Origin: Bacilli bacterium
Lineage (GTDB): Bacteria > Bacillota_I > Bacilli_A > RF39 > UBA660
Direction of reading: 5' to 3'
Length of the DNA: 64,000 bases
Assembly (NCBI GenBank): GCA_016295795.1
Contig: JAEDKN010000002.1
Coordinates: 1 to 64,000, forward strand
The first letter of the stretch is position 1. Each line of letters begins with the position of its first letter. The notes beneath the pieces were generated by a model. The model saw only the letters and a list, made by a program, of their open reading frames with translations, made no database searches and was not told the DNA's origin. This document shows, piece by piece, positions 1 through 6,717 of the stretch. A program made the position numbers and the translations under genes.

Positions 1-669
1 AAACATAAAATAGACGAAACCTTTTTTGGAAATTTAGTCTTCTACGTAGTATTATTTGGTATTCTTGGAGCTAGGATATATTATGTTTTGTTTAATCTAG
101 ATTATTATTTAGTTAATCCAACCGAAATTATAAAAATTTGGAATGGCGGATTGGCTATTCATGGTGGAATTATTGCGGGTCTAATTGTAATAATTATTTA
201 TACTAGAAAGTACAGAATAAATACTTTAAAGATATTAGATATTAGTGTTGTTGGAGTCATAATTGCACAGGCTATTGGAAGATGGGGAAATTTTTTTAAC
301 CAAGAAGCTTTTGGACAAGTAACATCCAGGGAAATTTTGTCTTCACAGAATATTCCTAACTTCATAATAGATGGAATGTATATAGATGGTAACTATTATC
401 AACCTACATTTTTGTATGAATCTGTTTGGAATGCTATTGGTTTTATAATTATGCTTTTCATTAGGAGAAAAAAAAGTACAAAAGTTGGTGAGTTAACAGG
501 TTTTTATCTAATTTGGTATTCTATTGGTAGAATTTTTATCGAAAGTTTTAGGAGTGATAGTCTAATGTTGGGAAATATAAGAATAGCTCAGTTGATTTCA
601 ATAATTTTAATAGTTATCGGAATATTTATTATTGCAAGAAGTTTAAAGAAAAAAGAATTATACAATTAA
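1..669 (+). CDS. lgt: Prolipoprotein diacylglyceryl transferase, 5'-truncated by the window
   Basis: Lgt transfers diacylglycerol from phosphatidylglycerol to the lipobox cysteine of preprolipoproteins in the membrane. The frame is open from base 1, so the gene begins upstream of the window. The visible 222 residues carry the Lgt motifs GARIYYVLF near the start, NGGLAIHGG, and GRWGNFFNQEAFG, which contains the conserved Arg and Asn-rich loop. Several hydrophobic helices follow, with a basic C-terminus (LKKKELYN). An internal ATG at 88 is not the start, because the conserved GARIYY segment lies before it. The stop is 10 bases before trxB and the intervening bases hold the trxB ribosome binding site, so the two are probably cotranscribed. 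Lipoproteins that could be substrates are encoded at 19625 and 33787. Confidence 0.93.
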   Translation, partial: KHKIDETFFGNLVFYVVLFGILGARIYYVLFNLDYYLVNPTEIIKIWNGGLAIHGGIIAGLIVIIIYTRKYRINTLKILDISVVGVIIAQAIGRWGNFFNQEAFGQVTSREILSSQNIPNFIIDGMYIDGNYYQPTFLYESVWNAIGFIIMLFIRRKKSTKVGELTGFYLIWYSIGRIFIESFRSDSLMLGNIRIAQLISIILIVIGIFIIARSLKKKELYN

Positions 670-679
670 GGAGGAAATC

Positions 680-1606
680 ATGGAAAAAATGGATTTTGAA
701 GTTGCAATAATAGGCGCCGGTGTTGCGGGAATGACTACAGCTATATATTTGGCTCGTGCAGGAATTAGGTGTTGTTTGTTAGAAAAAAGTATATATGGTG
801 GTCAGATAAATCAATCACCAGAAGTTAGAAATTATCCGGGATTTGTAAATGTAAGTGGAATAGAATTGACAGCAAATATTTTTGAGCAAGTAAAACAATT
901 AGAAATTTCATATATAAACAAAGAAGTGGTTTCTATAACTGACAAAGATAGTTATAAAATATTAGAACTAAAAGATAGTAAGATATTTACTAGAGCAATT
1001 ATAATTGCGACTGGAAGACAATCAAAGGAATTAAAACTTGATGGAATAGAAGAATTAATAGGCAGAGGAGTAAGCTATTGCGCCACATGTGATGGAATTT
1101 TTTTTAAAGGAAAGGATGTTGTAGTTGTTGGTGGTGGGTCCTCGGCTTTAGAGGAAGCAATTTATTTATCGAAAATCTGTAAGAATGTTACCATATTAAG
1201 TAGAAGTGATAGATTAAAAGCTGAGAAGTATTACATAGAACAAATTCAATATAGGAGTAACATATTGGTTAGATATAACACTAAGGTAAAAGGGCTTAAT
1301 AAGACAGAAGGAAAGTTGTCGTCAGTTGTGGTATTGACAGATGAGAAAGAAGAAGAAATATCTGCAGAAGGATGTTTTATATGTATTGGATATCAACCTA
1401 AGACTACTAATTTTTCTAAAATAATAAAAACCGACAAAGATGGGTATATAAAAACAGATAAGGATAGGAAAACAAATATTCCGTATATATATGCAGCGGG
1501 CGATGTAGTTAAAAAAACAAAGTTTCAGTTATTAACGGCTATGAATGATGGTGTTCTTGCAGCAAATAGTTGCATAAATGATTTAAATGAATTAATGGTT
1601 GACTAA
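680..1606 (+). CDS. trxB: Thioredoxin reductase (NADPH)
   Basis: This flavoprotein reduces thioredoxin with NADPH in the cytoplasm. The 308-residue product has an N-terminal FAD-binding Rossmann motif (IIGAGVAGMTTAIYLARAG), the redox-active CATCDG disulfide near residue 135, an NADPH-binding GGGSSALEEA motif directly after it, and the C-terminal FAD motif YAAGDV. This order (FAD half, CxxC, NADPH, FAD) is that of low-molecular-weight TrxB. The ATG at 680 follows the strong AAGGAGG at 668-674. It sits between lgt and secE. The DNA at the 3' end also contains the -35 box of the secE promoter. Confidence 0.95.
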   Translation: MEKMDFEVAIIGAGVAGMTTAIYLARAGIRCCLLEKSIYGGQINQSPEVRNYPGFVNVSGIELTANIFEQVKQLEISYINKEVVSITDKDSYKILELKDSKIFTRAIIIATGRQSKELKLDGIEELIGRGVSYCATCDGIFFKGKDVVVVGGGSSALEEAIYLSKICKNVTILSRSDRLKAEKYYIEQIQYRSNILVRYNTKVKGLNKTEGKLSSVVVLTDEKEEEISAEGCFICIGYQPKTTNFSKIIKTDKDGYIKTDKDRKTNIPYIYAAGDVVKKTKFQLLTAMNDGVLAANSCINDLNELMVD

Positions 1607-1627
1607 TAAAATAAAATGTGTTATCTT
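1599..1627 (+). promoter_or_regulatory. Probable sigma-A promoter for secE-nusG
   Basis: TTGACT (1599-1604), a 17-base spacer and TATCTT (1622-1627). It overlaps the trxB stop codon and lies 51 bases before the secE start. Confidence 0.5.
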
Positions 1628-1678
1628 ATAGCTGACACAGATAAGTGTTTTTATTTTGGTAAAATGAGAGGGATTGTT

Positions 1679-1942
1679 ATGGTTAAAGAAAAAGCAAAGA
1701 AAGAAGAACCTAAGAAAAGTACAGTAACAAAAAAAGAAAATACTAATAAAAAGAAAAATGTGAAAAAATCAAAAAAAACTGTGAAAGAGTTGTCTTTTAA
1801 AAGCGAGTTAAAAAAAATAAAATGGCCTAGTAAAAAGGATATGATAAAATATTCGATTGCTACAATAGCTTTCGTAATATTCTTTGCAATATTTTTCTAT
1901 TTAATAGAATTAATAATGGCTTTAATAAAATCAATGGTATAG
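1679..1942 (+). CDS. secE: Preprotein translocase subunit SecE
   Basis: SecE is the essential small clamp subunit of the SecYEG channel. The product is 88 residues: a lysine-rich cytoplasmic N-terminus of about 40 residues, the conserved amphipathic segment ELKKIKWPSKKDM, and one transmembrane helix (IATIAFVIFFAIFFYLIELIM). An in-frame upstream ATG at 1616 would add a non-conserved segment overlapping the promoter region. I chose the ATG at 1679 because the SecE-like basic sequence begins there and a GAGAGGG motif precedes it. It is followed by nusG after 9 bases, the usual Bacillota secE-nusG-rplK-rplA order. The basic N-terminal extension is longer than in minimal SecE proteins. Confidence 0.9.
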   Translation: MVKEKAKKEEPKKSTVTKKENTNKKKNVKKSKKTVKELSFKSELKKIKWPSKKDMIKYSIATIAFVIFFAIFFYLIELIMALIKSMV

Positions 1943-1951
1943 AGGTGCAAA

Positions 1952-2491
1952 ATGGAAAAACAATGGTATGTAGTTAATACTTATTCGGGGCATGAAAAAA
2001 AGGTAAAAGAAAAGTTGGAAATGCGTGCAGAATCAATGGATATGCAAGATTATATTTTTCGTGTTGTTGTACCTGAACAGAAAGAAGTAGAAGTAAAAGA
2101 CGGAGTTCAAAAAGAAAAAGTAAAAAAATTGTTTCCAGGATATATTTTAGTTGAAATGGTAATGAGTGATGATGCTTGGTTTGTGGTTAGAAATACTCCT
2201 GGAGTAACTGGATTTATTGGTTCTAGCGGTAAAGGAGCTAAACCAACTCCGCTTCAACCATATGAAGTAGATAATGTTCTACGAAATATGGGAATAAGTA
2301 GATTAGAAGTTGATAAAGAATTAGAAATTGGAGCAAAAGTTAAGATAATAGCAGGACCGTTTACTGGTATGTATGGTACTATTGAAGAAATAGATACTCC
2401 AAATCAAAAATTAACATTGAATGTAGATTTATTTGGACAGGAAACTTCTGTTGAAACCGAAATTTCGCAAATAGAGATGGCTAGAGACTAA
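1952..2491 (+). CDS. nusG: Transcription elongation/termination factor NusG
   Basis: NusG binds the RNA polymerase clamp and links it to Rho or the ribosome. The 179-residue protein has the NGN domain beginning KQWYVVNTYSGHEKKV and containing LFPGYILVEM, then a C-terminal KOW domain with GAKVKIIAGPFTGMYGTI. The length matches the family. The start ATG follows GAGGTG. It is cotranscribed with secE. A new promoter follows at 2509, so rplK-rplA can be transcribed independently. Confidence 0.96.
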   Translation: MEKQWYVVNTYSGHEKKVKEKLEMRAESMDMQDYIFRVVVPEQKEVEVKDGVQKEKVKKLFPGYILVEMVMSDDAWFVVRNTPGVTGFIGSSGKGAKPTPLQPYEVDNVLRNMGISRLEVDKELEIGAKVKIIAGPFTGMYGTIEEIDTPNQKLTLNVDLFGQETSVETEISQIEMARD

Positions 2492-2508
2492 TAAAAAAAT
2501 AAATACTC

Positions 2509-2537
2509 TTGATTTTTATAGAAAAAAATGATAATAT
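2509..2537 (+). promoter_or_regulatory. Promoter for rplK-rplA with extended -10
   Basis: TTGATT (2509-2514), 17-base spacer, TAATAT (2532-2537) with TG one base upstream of the -10 (2529-2530). It lies just after nusG and about 97 bases before the rplK start, leaving room for the L1-binding leader. Confidence 0.65.
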
Positions 2538-2574
2538 TGAAACGCTATATTTGATTGATATAGATTATTATTAA

Positions 2575-2601
2575 GTGGGAGGCAAAAGCTATTTGAACCA
2601 C
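2575..2601 (+). promoter_or_regulatory. Putative L1-binding leader hairpin upstream of rplK
   Basis: GTGG (2575-2578) pairs with CCAC (2598-2601). After a GA internal-loop segment, GGC pairs with GCT around an AAAA loop, with an asymmetric ATTTGAA on the 3' side. The GTGGGAGG...CCAC arrangement resembles the ribosomal protein L1 binding site known from 23S rRNA and rplK-rplA leaders. Autoregulation by L1 is inferred from this resemblance. Confidence 0.5.
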
Positions 2602-2633
2602 TCGCGAAAACTAGAAAATAGGAGGTGTTTTTC

Positions 2634-3059
2634 GTGGCGAAAGAAGTAGTTAAGAAAGTAAAATTGCAAATTGCAGCTGGAAAAGCAACACCAGCTCCAC
2701 CAGTAGGAACAGTATTAGGACCAGCAGGAATCAATCTACAAGAGTTCTGTACTAAGTACAATGATGCAACACGTGATAAAATGGGAGATATTTTGCCAGT
2801 TGAAATTTCGATTTATGATGATAGAAGTTTTGACTTTGTTATCAAAACTCCACCAACTGCATTCTTGCTAAAGAAATATGCTAAAATTGACAAAGGGGCA
2901 GTTAAAGGATCAAGTGAAACAGTTGCTACTTTGACAAAAGCACAAATTAAGGAAATTGCAGAAATCAAATTACCAGACTTAAACGCTTATACAGTAGAAG
3001 ATGCTATGAAAATAGTTGAAGGTACTGCGCTTAACATGGGAATAAAGGTAACAGAATAA
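2634..3059 (+). CDS. rplK: 50S ribosomal protein L11
   Basis: L11 binds the GTPase-associated centre of 23S rRNA. The product starts (V/M)[24 protein letters not shown] and contains [15 protein letters not shown], which are typical L11 signatures. At 141 residues it has normal length. The start is GTG at 2634, preceded by AGGAGGTG at 2620-2627 with a 6-base spacing. The in-frame GTG at 2625 lies within that Shine-Dalgarno sequence, so it is unlikely. A second L1-like hairpin separates it from rplA. Confidence 0.95.
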   Translation: MAKEVVKKVKLQIAAGKATPAPPVGTVLGPAGINLQEFCTKYNDATRDKMGDILPVEISIYDDRSFDFVIKTPPTAFLLKKYAKIDKGAVKGSSETVATLTKAQIKEIAEIKLPDLNAYTVEDAMKIVEGTALNMGIKVTE

Positions 3060-3086
3060 TAAGATGTTGGTGTAATAGCCGAGAAA

Positions 3087-3111
3087 GTGGGAGGAATTAT
3101 CCGTATACCAC
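3087..3111 (+). promoter_or_regulatory. Second putative L1-binding hairpin, between rplK and rplA
   Basis: GTGG (3087-3090) pairs with CCAC (3108-3111), and GGA with TCC around an ATTA loop. A GA lies on the 5' side and GTATA on the 3' side. It has the same architecture as the hairpin at 2575-2601. It is 3 bases from the rplA Shine-Dalgarno, so L1 binding could occlude rplA translation (inference). Confidence 0.5.
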
Positions 3112-3126
3112 ATAAGGAGGAATAAA

Positions 3127-3825
3127 ATGAAAAAAAGAGGAAAGAAATATTTAGATGCTTTATCTAAGATTGAAAAGGGTAAAGCATATACAAAAGAAGA
3201 AGCTATTAAATTAGTAAAAGAAACATCTGTTAGTAATTTCACTTCTTCAGTTGAATTAGCTGTTAGATTGAATCTAGATACTAAAAAAGCTGATCAACAA
3301 TTAAGAGGAGCAATTGTTTTACCAAATGGTACAGGTAAAACCAAGAAGGTATTAGTAATTGCTAGGGGAGAAAACGCAAAGAAAGCTGTAGATGCCGGTG
3401 CTGAATATGTAGGAGATACAGATATGCTTGAGAAAATCGAAAAAGAGAATTGGTTTGATTTTGACGTAATGATAGCTACTCCTGATATGATGCCACTATT
3501 AGGAAAACTTGGTAGAATTCTTGGACCAAAGGGACTAATGCCAAATCCTAAGACAGGTACAGTTACAACGGATGTAGAAAAAGCAGTTAAAGATGTAAAA
3601 GCAGGTCGCGTTGAATACAGAACAGATAGTTTTGGAAATATTCATGGAATAATTGGAAACACATCATTTGATGAAAAAGCTTTGCTTGAAAATTTAGAGG
3701 CATTTATGTCAGTTTTAATAAAAGCAAAACCTTCAACTGTAAAGGGAGATTATATTAAGAATATTTCTATTGCAACTACTATGGGTCCTGGAATTAAAAT
3801 AATTACAAATTCTTTTGACAAATAG
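3127..3825 (+). CDS. rplA: 50S ribosomal protein L1
   Basis: L1 forms the mobile L1 stalk and in many bacteria represses its own mRNA. The 232-residue product starts [19 protein letters not shown] and contains the L1 signature [27 protein letters not shown] precedes the ATG by 6 bases. The last codons contain the -35 box of the rplJ promoter. Confidence 0.96.
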   Translation: MKKRGKKYLDALSKIEKGKAYTKEEAIKLVKETSVSNFTSSVELAVRLNLDTKKADQQLRGAIVLPNGTGKTKKVLVIARGENAKKAVDAGAEYVGDTDMLEKIEKENWFDFDVMIATPDMMPLLGKLGRILGPKGLMPNPKTGTVTTDVEKAVKDVKAGRVEYRTDSFGNIHGIIGNTSFDEKALLENLEAFMSVLIKAKPSTVKGDYIKNISIATTMGPGIKIITNSFDK

Positions 3826-3843
3826 TAAAACATAATATATAAT
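3815..3843 (+). promoter_or_regulatory. Consensus promoter for rplJ-rplL
   Basis: TTGACA (3815-3820), 17-base spacer, TATAAT (3838-3843): a perfect consensus sigma-A promoter. The -35 lies in the last codons of rplA. Transcription would start near 3850, just before the L10 leader. Confidence 0.8.
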
Positions 3844-3858
3844 ACAAATTGATTTGTT

Positions 3859-3960
3859 GGTGCCATAGACAGTAGGTATAAAAGTAAATCCTACCGAGGA
3901 CTTAACTTAATAGTTTATTAGGGTCTTTATGTCTATGATGTAAAGGCCCTTTATGGTACC
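3859..3960 (+). ncRNA. Ribosomal protein L10 leader (rplJ leader)
   Basis: The region matches the conserved Bacillota L10 leader, including CCATAGACAGTAGGT and CCTACCGAGGAC. GGTGCCATA (3859-3867) can pair with TATGGTACC (3952-3960) to close the structure. AGTAGG pairs with CCTACC. AGGGTCTTTA (near 3920) pairs with TAAAGGCCCT. CATAGAC (3864-3870) can alternatively pair with GTCTATG (3931-3937), so competing folds are possible. Binding by the L10-L12 complex to control rplJL is known for the family. Confidence 0.85.
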
Positions 3961-3989
3961 TCTAAAATAAAATAGGAGGTGTGTGAATT

Positions 3990-4484
3990 TTGGCAAACGA
4001 GAAAATCTTGGCAAAGAAACAAGAAATTATCGATGAAATTAAGTCAAAAGTAGAAAACAATGCTACAATTGTTTTGTTTGATTATCGTGGAATTACTGAC
4101 AATGATGCAAAAGATTTAAGAAGAGCATTACGTGAAGCTGGAGCGGATTATAAAGTTTATAAAAATACTTTAATGGCAAGAGCTTTATCTGATTTAAAAA
4201 TCGATATCAATGATAGTTTGGTTGGACCTAGTGCACTAGCTTATGGTACAGATCAAATTGCACCTATTAAGGTGTTAAGTGAATTTGCAAAGAAAAATCC
4301 TGCAGTTATATTGAAGGTTGGTATTGTTGATGGAGAAGTTTCTGATTCTGAAAAATTAGCTCAACTAGCTACTATTCCATCAAGAGACGGATTATTAACA
4401 ATGCTTGCTGGTGGTATGATCGCAATCGCAAAAGATTTATCAATTTGTTTAGATTTATATGCTAAGCAAAAAGAAGAAAATTAA
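3990..4484 (+). CDS. rplJ: 50S ribosomal protein L10
   Basis: L10 anchors the L7/L12 dimers on the ribosome stalk. The 164-residue product begins [20 protein letters not shown] and contains [16 protein letters not shown] and the [12 protein letters not shown] segment. The predicted start is TTG at 3990, placed 9 bases after AGGAGGT (3974-3980). No ATG is available in the conserved N-terminus. The stop is 28 bases from rplL. Expression is probably limited by the L10 leader upstream. Confidence 0.94.
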   Translation: MANEKILAKKQEIIDEIKSKVENNATIVLFDYRGITDNDAKDLRRALREAGADYKVYKNTLMARALSDLKIDINDSLVGPSALAYGTDQIAPIKVLSEFAKKNPAVILKVGIVDGEVSDSEKLAQLATIPSRDGLLTMLAGGMIAIAKDLSICLDLYAKQKEEN

Positions 4485-4512
4485 TAATAAAAAAATAAGG
4501 GAGGAATATAAA

Positions 4513-4884
4513 ATGGCAAAATTAACAAAAGAAAGCTTTATCGAAAGTTTAAAAGAAATGACACTTTTAGAAATTAAAGAATTAGTAGATGCAATGAAAG
4601 AGGAATTTGGAGTAGATCCAAGTAGCGTAGCAGTTGCTGCACCAGTAGCTGGAGCTAGTGAAGAAGCTAGCGGACCAAGCGTTGTAACTGTAACATTGGT
4701 AAACGCTGGAGCTGCTAAGATTAATGTAATCAAGGTAATTAAAGAAATTACAGGATTAGGATTAAAAGAGTCAAAAGATATTGCTGATAACGGTGGAGCT
4801 GTTAAAGAAAACATTTCAGTTGATGAAGCTAATGAAATTAAAGCTAAGTTAGAAGAAGCTGGAGCTGAAGTTGAAGTTAAATAA
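4513..4884 (+). CDS. rplL: 50S ribosomal protein L7/L12
   Basis: This is the flexible stalk protein that recruits translational GTPases. The 123-residue product has the N-terminal dimerisation segment ([18 protein letters not shown]), an Ala-rich hinge, and the C-terminal factor-binding domain with [18 protein letters not shown]. The start is ATG at 4513 after GGGAGGAAT. An upstream in-frame extension into rplJ is not conserved. A terminator follows directly, so rplJ-rplL is a closed unit. Confidence 0.96.
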   Translation: MAKLTKESFIESLKEMTLLEIKELVDAMKEEFGVDPSSVAVAAPVAGASEEASGPSVVTVTLVNAGAAKINVIKVIKEITGLGLKESKDIADNGGAVKENISVDEANEIKAKLEEAGAEVEVK

Positions 4885-4908
4885 TTGTATTGCAAGTATT
4901 TAATATTA

Positions 4909-4939
4909 AATATCATAGAGAAATCTGTGGTATTTTTTT
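4909..4939 (+). terminator. Rho-independent terminator after rplL
   Basis: AATATCATAGA (4909-4919) pairs with TCTGTGGTATT (4924-4934), including two G-U pairs, around a GAAA tetraloop and running into seven T residues. Confidence 0.85.
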
Positions 4940-5362
4940 ATTAGAAAAAAGGTGTGAAATTTGTAAAATAATATGCAACCCTATTGAAAAATGGTTTCAG
5001 AGAGAGGGTGTAATCAAACCAGAAAGAAGAAAATAAAATGATAGATGAAGAAACATTAGTATCTAACATTTTGGTATTAAGTCCAGAAGAAAGAGAGTTT
5101 TTTCCACTTGCAGTAAAATCATAGAATTTACAAATTAATTATAATTAATCTGTTTCTAGAGAAAAGCTAATTAGGAGAGATGGGACTATACTAGAAGTGG
5201 TTACTGTAATATTTTCCTGCAGTCATAATCAAGTAAGTGGTAATTGTATATCTTACTTTGGTAATGGCCTCTACCAAGGGATGCTAACGAAAGAGAACGT
5301 AAATAAAATCATTAAGTTCTATAAAATGGTATAACAAATCATTATTTCTAATAAAATTATAT
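4940..5362 (+). other. Gene-poor region with several hairpins; unassigned
   Basis: No convincing gene is present between the rplL terminator and the next promoter. The longest start-to-stop frame with any plausibility is 5038-5124 (28 residues, MIDEETLVSNILVLSPEERE...), and its ribosome binding site is weak. From about 5150 the DNA holds nested inverted repeats: TTCTAG with CTAGAA (about 5152 and 5190), AAGTAAG with CTTACTT, the adjacent TTGGTA with TACCAA, and AGAAC with GTTCT. This could be a structured RNA or a decayed gene. It does not match a riboswitch class, RNase P, SRP or 6S RNA that I can recognise. Confidence 0.35.
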
Positions 5363-5391
5363 TTGACATTACAGTAAAATTAATGTAAAAT
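5363..5391 (+). promoter_or_regulatory. Promoter of the 5418 gene
   Basis: TTGACA (5363-5368), 17-base spacer, TAAAAT (5386-5391) with TG directly before the -10. It gives a leader of about 20 bases, so the structured region upstream is not part of this gene's leader. Confidence 0.75.
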
Positions 5392-5417
5392 ATGCAATTA
5401 CCGAAGGGGGAATAACT

Positions 5418-5957
5418 ATGTTTGATAGAAAAAGATTTATTTATGACATTTTAAATATTAATGAACAAGATTTAGAAAGTGGTCAAATACAAGTGCCAGA
5501 GTTACTTGATGCATTAGGAATAAAAGTTAATTATTCAAAATCTAAAAAACTAGGTTCGATTGTGGATGAAAAAACAGGACGTATTGTATGTAAAAGCAAA
5601 AAAGGTGGAGTTATTATTGATACCGAGAGAAAGAGCATATTACCAAGAAAAAATAAAGTAGTTACAAAACTAGTAATTAATGGAAATGCTTTAAGAGGGG
5701 TTTTAAGGTCGAAAAATGGAACTGTCATATTAACTAACTCTAATGATGGAGTAATTGCTACATACTATAACAGAGAAACATCAAAGATGGCAAAAAGCTT
5801 AAAACTAATAGGAAAGTATGGAATAGAAGATAAATTTGGAATTACACCAGATGGGAATGTAAAAATAACAACATGCAATGAAATAAGTGATATAGTAAAT
5901 CTATTAAACACAAAAGAAAAACAAGTAAAAACGCTTGCAAAAACAATAAAAAAATAG
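5418..5957 (+). CDS. Hypothetical protein, 179 aa
   Basis: I do not recognise this family. The protein is soluble, basic and without a signal peptide or membrane segment. The N-terminus (MFDRKRFIYDILNINEQDLESGQIQVPELLDALGI) looks helical, the middle is Lys/Gly-rich and beta-prone, and the C-terminus is helical and basic (LNTKEKQVKTLAKTIKK). The start is ATG at 5418 with AAGGGGG 8 bases upstream. It has its own strong promoter and a strong terminator, so it is a single-gene unit placed between rplL and ybxB. B. subtilis has no such gene at this position. A nucleic-acid role would be a guess. Confidence 0.75.
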   Translation: MFDRKRFIYDILNINEQDLESGQIQVPELLDALGIKVNYSKSKKLGSIVDEKTGRIVCKSKKGGVIIDTERKSILPRKNKVVTKLVINGNALRGVLRSKNGTVILTNSNDGVIATYYNRETSKMAKSLKLIGKYGIEDKFGITPDGNVKITTCNEISDIVNLLNTKEKQVKTLAKTIKK

Positions 5958-5979
5958 TAATATTAACGTATGAGAAAGG

Positions 5980-6016
5980 AGTTAACTATAAATAAATTGT
6001 TTATAGTTGACTTTTT
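5980..6016 (+). terminator. Terminator between the 5418 gene and ybxB
   Basis: AGTTAACTATAAA (5980-5992) pairs with TTTATAGTTGACT (6000-6012) with one G-U pair, followed by TTTTT. The ybxB ribosome binding site begins only 9 bases later. Confidence 0.85.
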
Positions 6017-6034
6017 ATCTTTTTAGGAGATAAT

Positions 6035-6622
6035 ATGGGTCAGTATTTTGATAACGATAATTTAAAAAGCAAAATAACAGAATACAAAACAAAAATATTC
6101 GACATAGAATTTTGTTTTAATACAGATAATGGAGTGTTTTCAAAAAGTAAATTAGATTATGGGACGCGACTTTTATTGGAAAATATTCCACTACAAGAAT
6201 TAAAAGGAGAAATCCTTGAAGTTGGGTCTGGATATGGAGTGATTCCTATAATTTTATCTAAAGTTTGTGATGCAAAATTCGAGGGAATCGATGTTAATAT
6301 AAGAGCACTTAACTTGGCTAAAATAAATGCAAAAAAAAATAATTGTAAAAATGTGATGTTTTATGAGAGCAATTGCTATCATGATGTAAATAAGAAATAT
6401 GATTTCATAATAACAAATCCTCCGATAAGAGCTGGTAAAGAAATTGTATATGAAATATTAGTTGGAGCAAAAAGATATTTGAAGGAAAATGCTTCGTTAT
6501 TTCTTGTGATAAATAAAGACCAAGGGGCAAAAACAATAATTAGATTTCTTGAAAATATATATGAAGTAAGTATTTTAAATAAAAACAAAGGTTTTTTTGT
6601 TATTAGGTGCGATTTGCGTTGA
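6035..6622 (+). CDS. ybxB: Class I SAM-dependent methyltransferase, RsmC-like (YbxB)
   Basis: The product probably methylates 16S rRNA guanine, as inferred from its family and position: B. subtilis ybxB also lies between rplL and rpoB. In 195 residues it has the SAM-binding motif ILEVGSGYGVIPIIL, the acidic ribose-binding GIDVN, and the catalytic NPPIRAG, which is the NPP motif of N2-guanine methyltransferases. The ATG at 6035 follows AGGAGATAAT. A terminator lies just upstream, so its transcription start is unclear. The last codons contain the -35 box of the rpoB promoter. Confidence 0.85.
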   Translation: MGQYFDNDNLKSKITEYKTKIFDIEFCFNTDNGVFSKSKLDYGTRLLLENIPLQELKGEILEVGSGYGVIPIILSKVCDAKFEGIDVNIRALNLAKINAKKNNCKNVMFYESNCYHDVNKKYDFIITNPPIRAGKEIVYEILVGAKRYLKENASLFLVINKDQGAKTIIRFLENIYEVSILNKNKGFFVIRCDLR

Positions 6623-6647
6623 CAACTTGCTCTAAATATGCTAATAA
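6619..6647 (+). promoter_or_regulatory. Promoter for rpoB-rpoC
   Basis: TTGACA (6619-6624) overlaps the ybxB stop codon. A 17-base spacer leads to TAATAA (6642-6647). A -10 of TAATAT three bases later is also possible. The leader to the rpoB GTG is about 65 bases. Confidence 0.65.
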
Positions 6648-6717
6648 TATAAATTGGCAACGTATTAGGTAAATAAATATGTTCTTTGATTAAATTAATG
6701 TATAGGGGTGAAATTTA

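Noticed and set aside
3990..3992. An ATG start for rplJ.
   Set aside because: No ATG exists in the conserved N-terminus; the TTG has a good Shine-Dalgarno and gives the usual MANEK start.
5038..5124. A 28-codon small gene after rplL.
   Set aside because: Weak ribosome binding site and no recognisable features; kept only as a note in the intergenic entry.
5140..5340. Riboswitch (purine, THF or T-box), RNase P or SRP RNA.
   Set aside because: Conserved core sequences of these classes are absent or out of order, and the next gene has its own promoter downstream.
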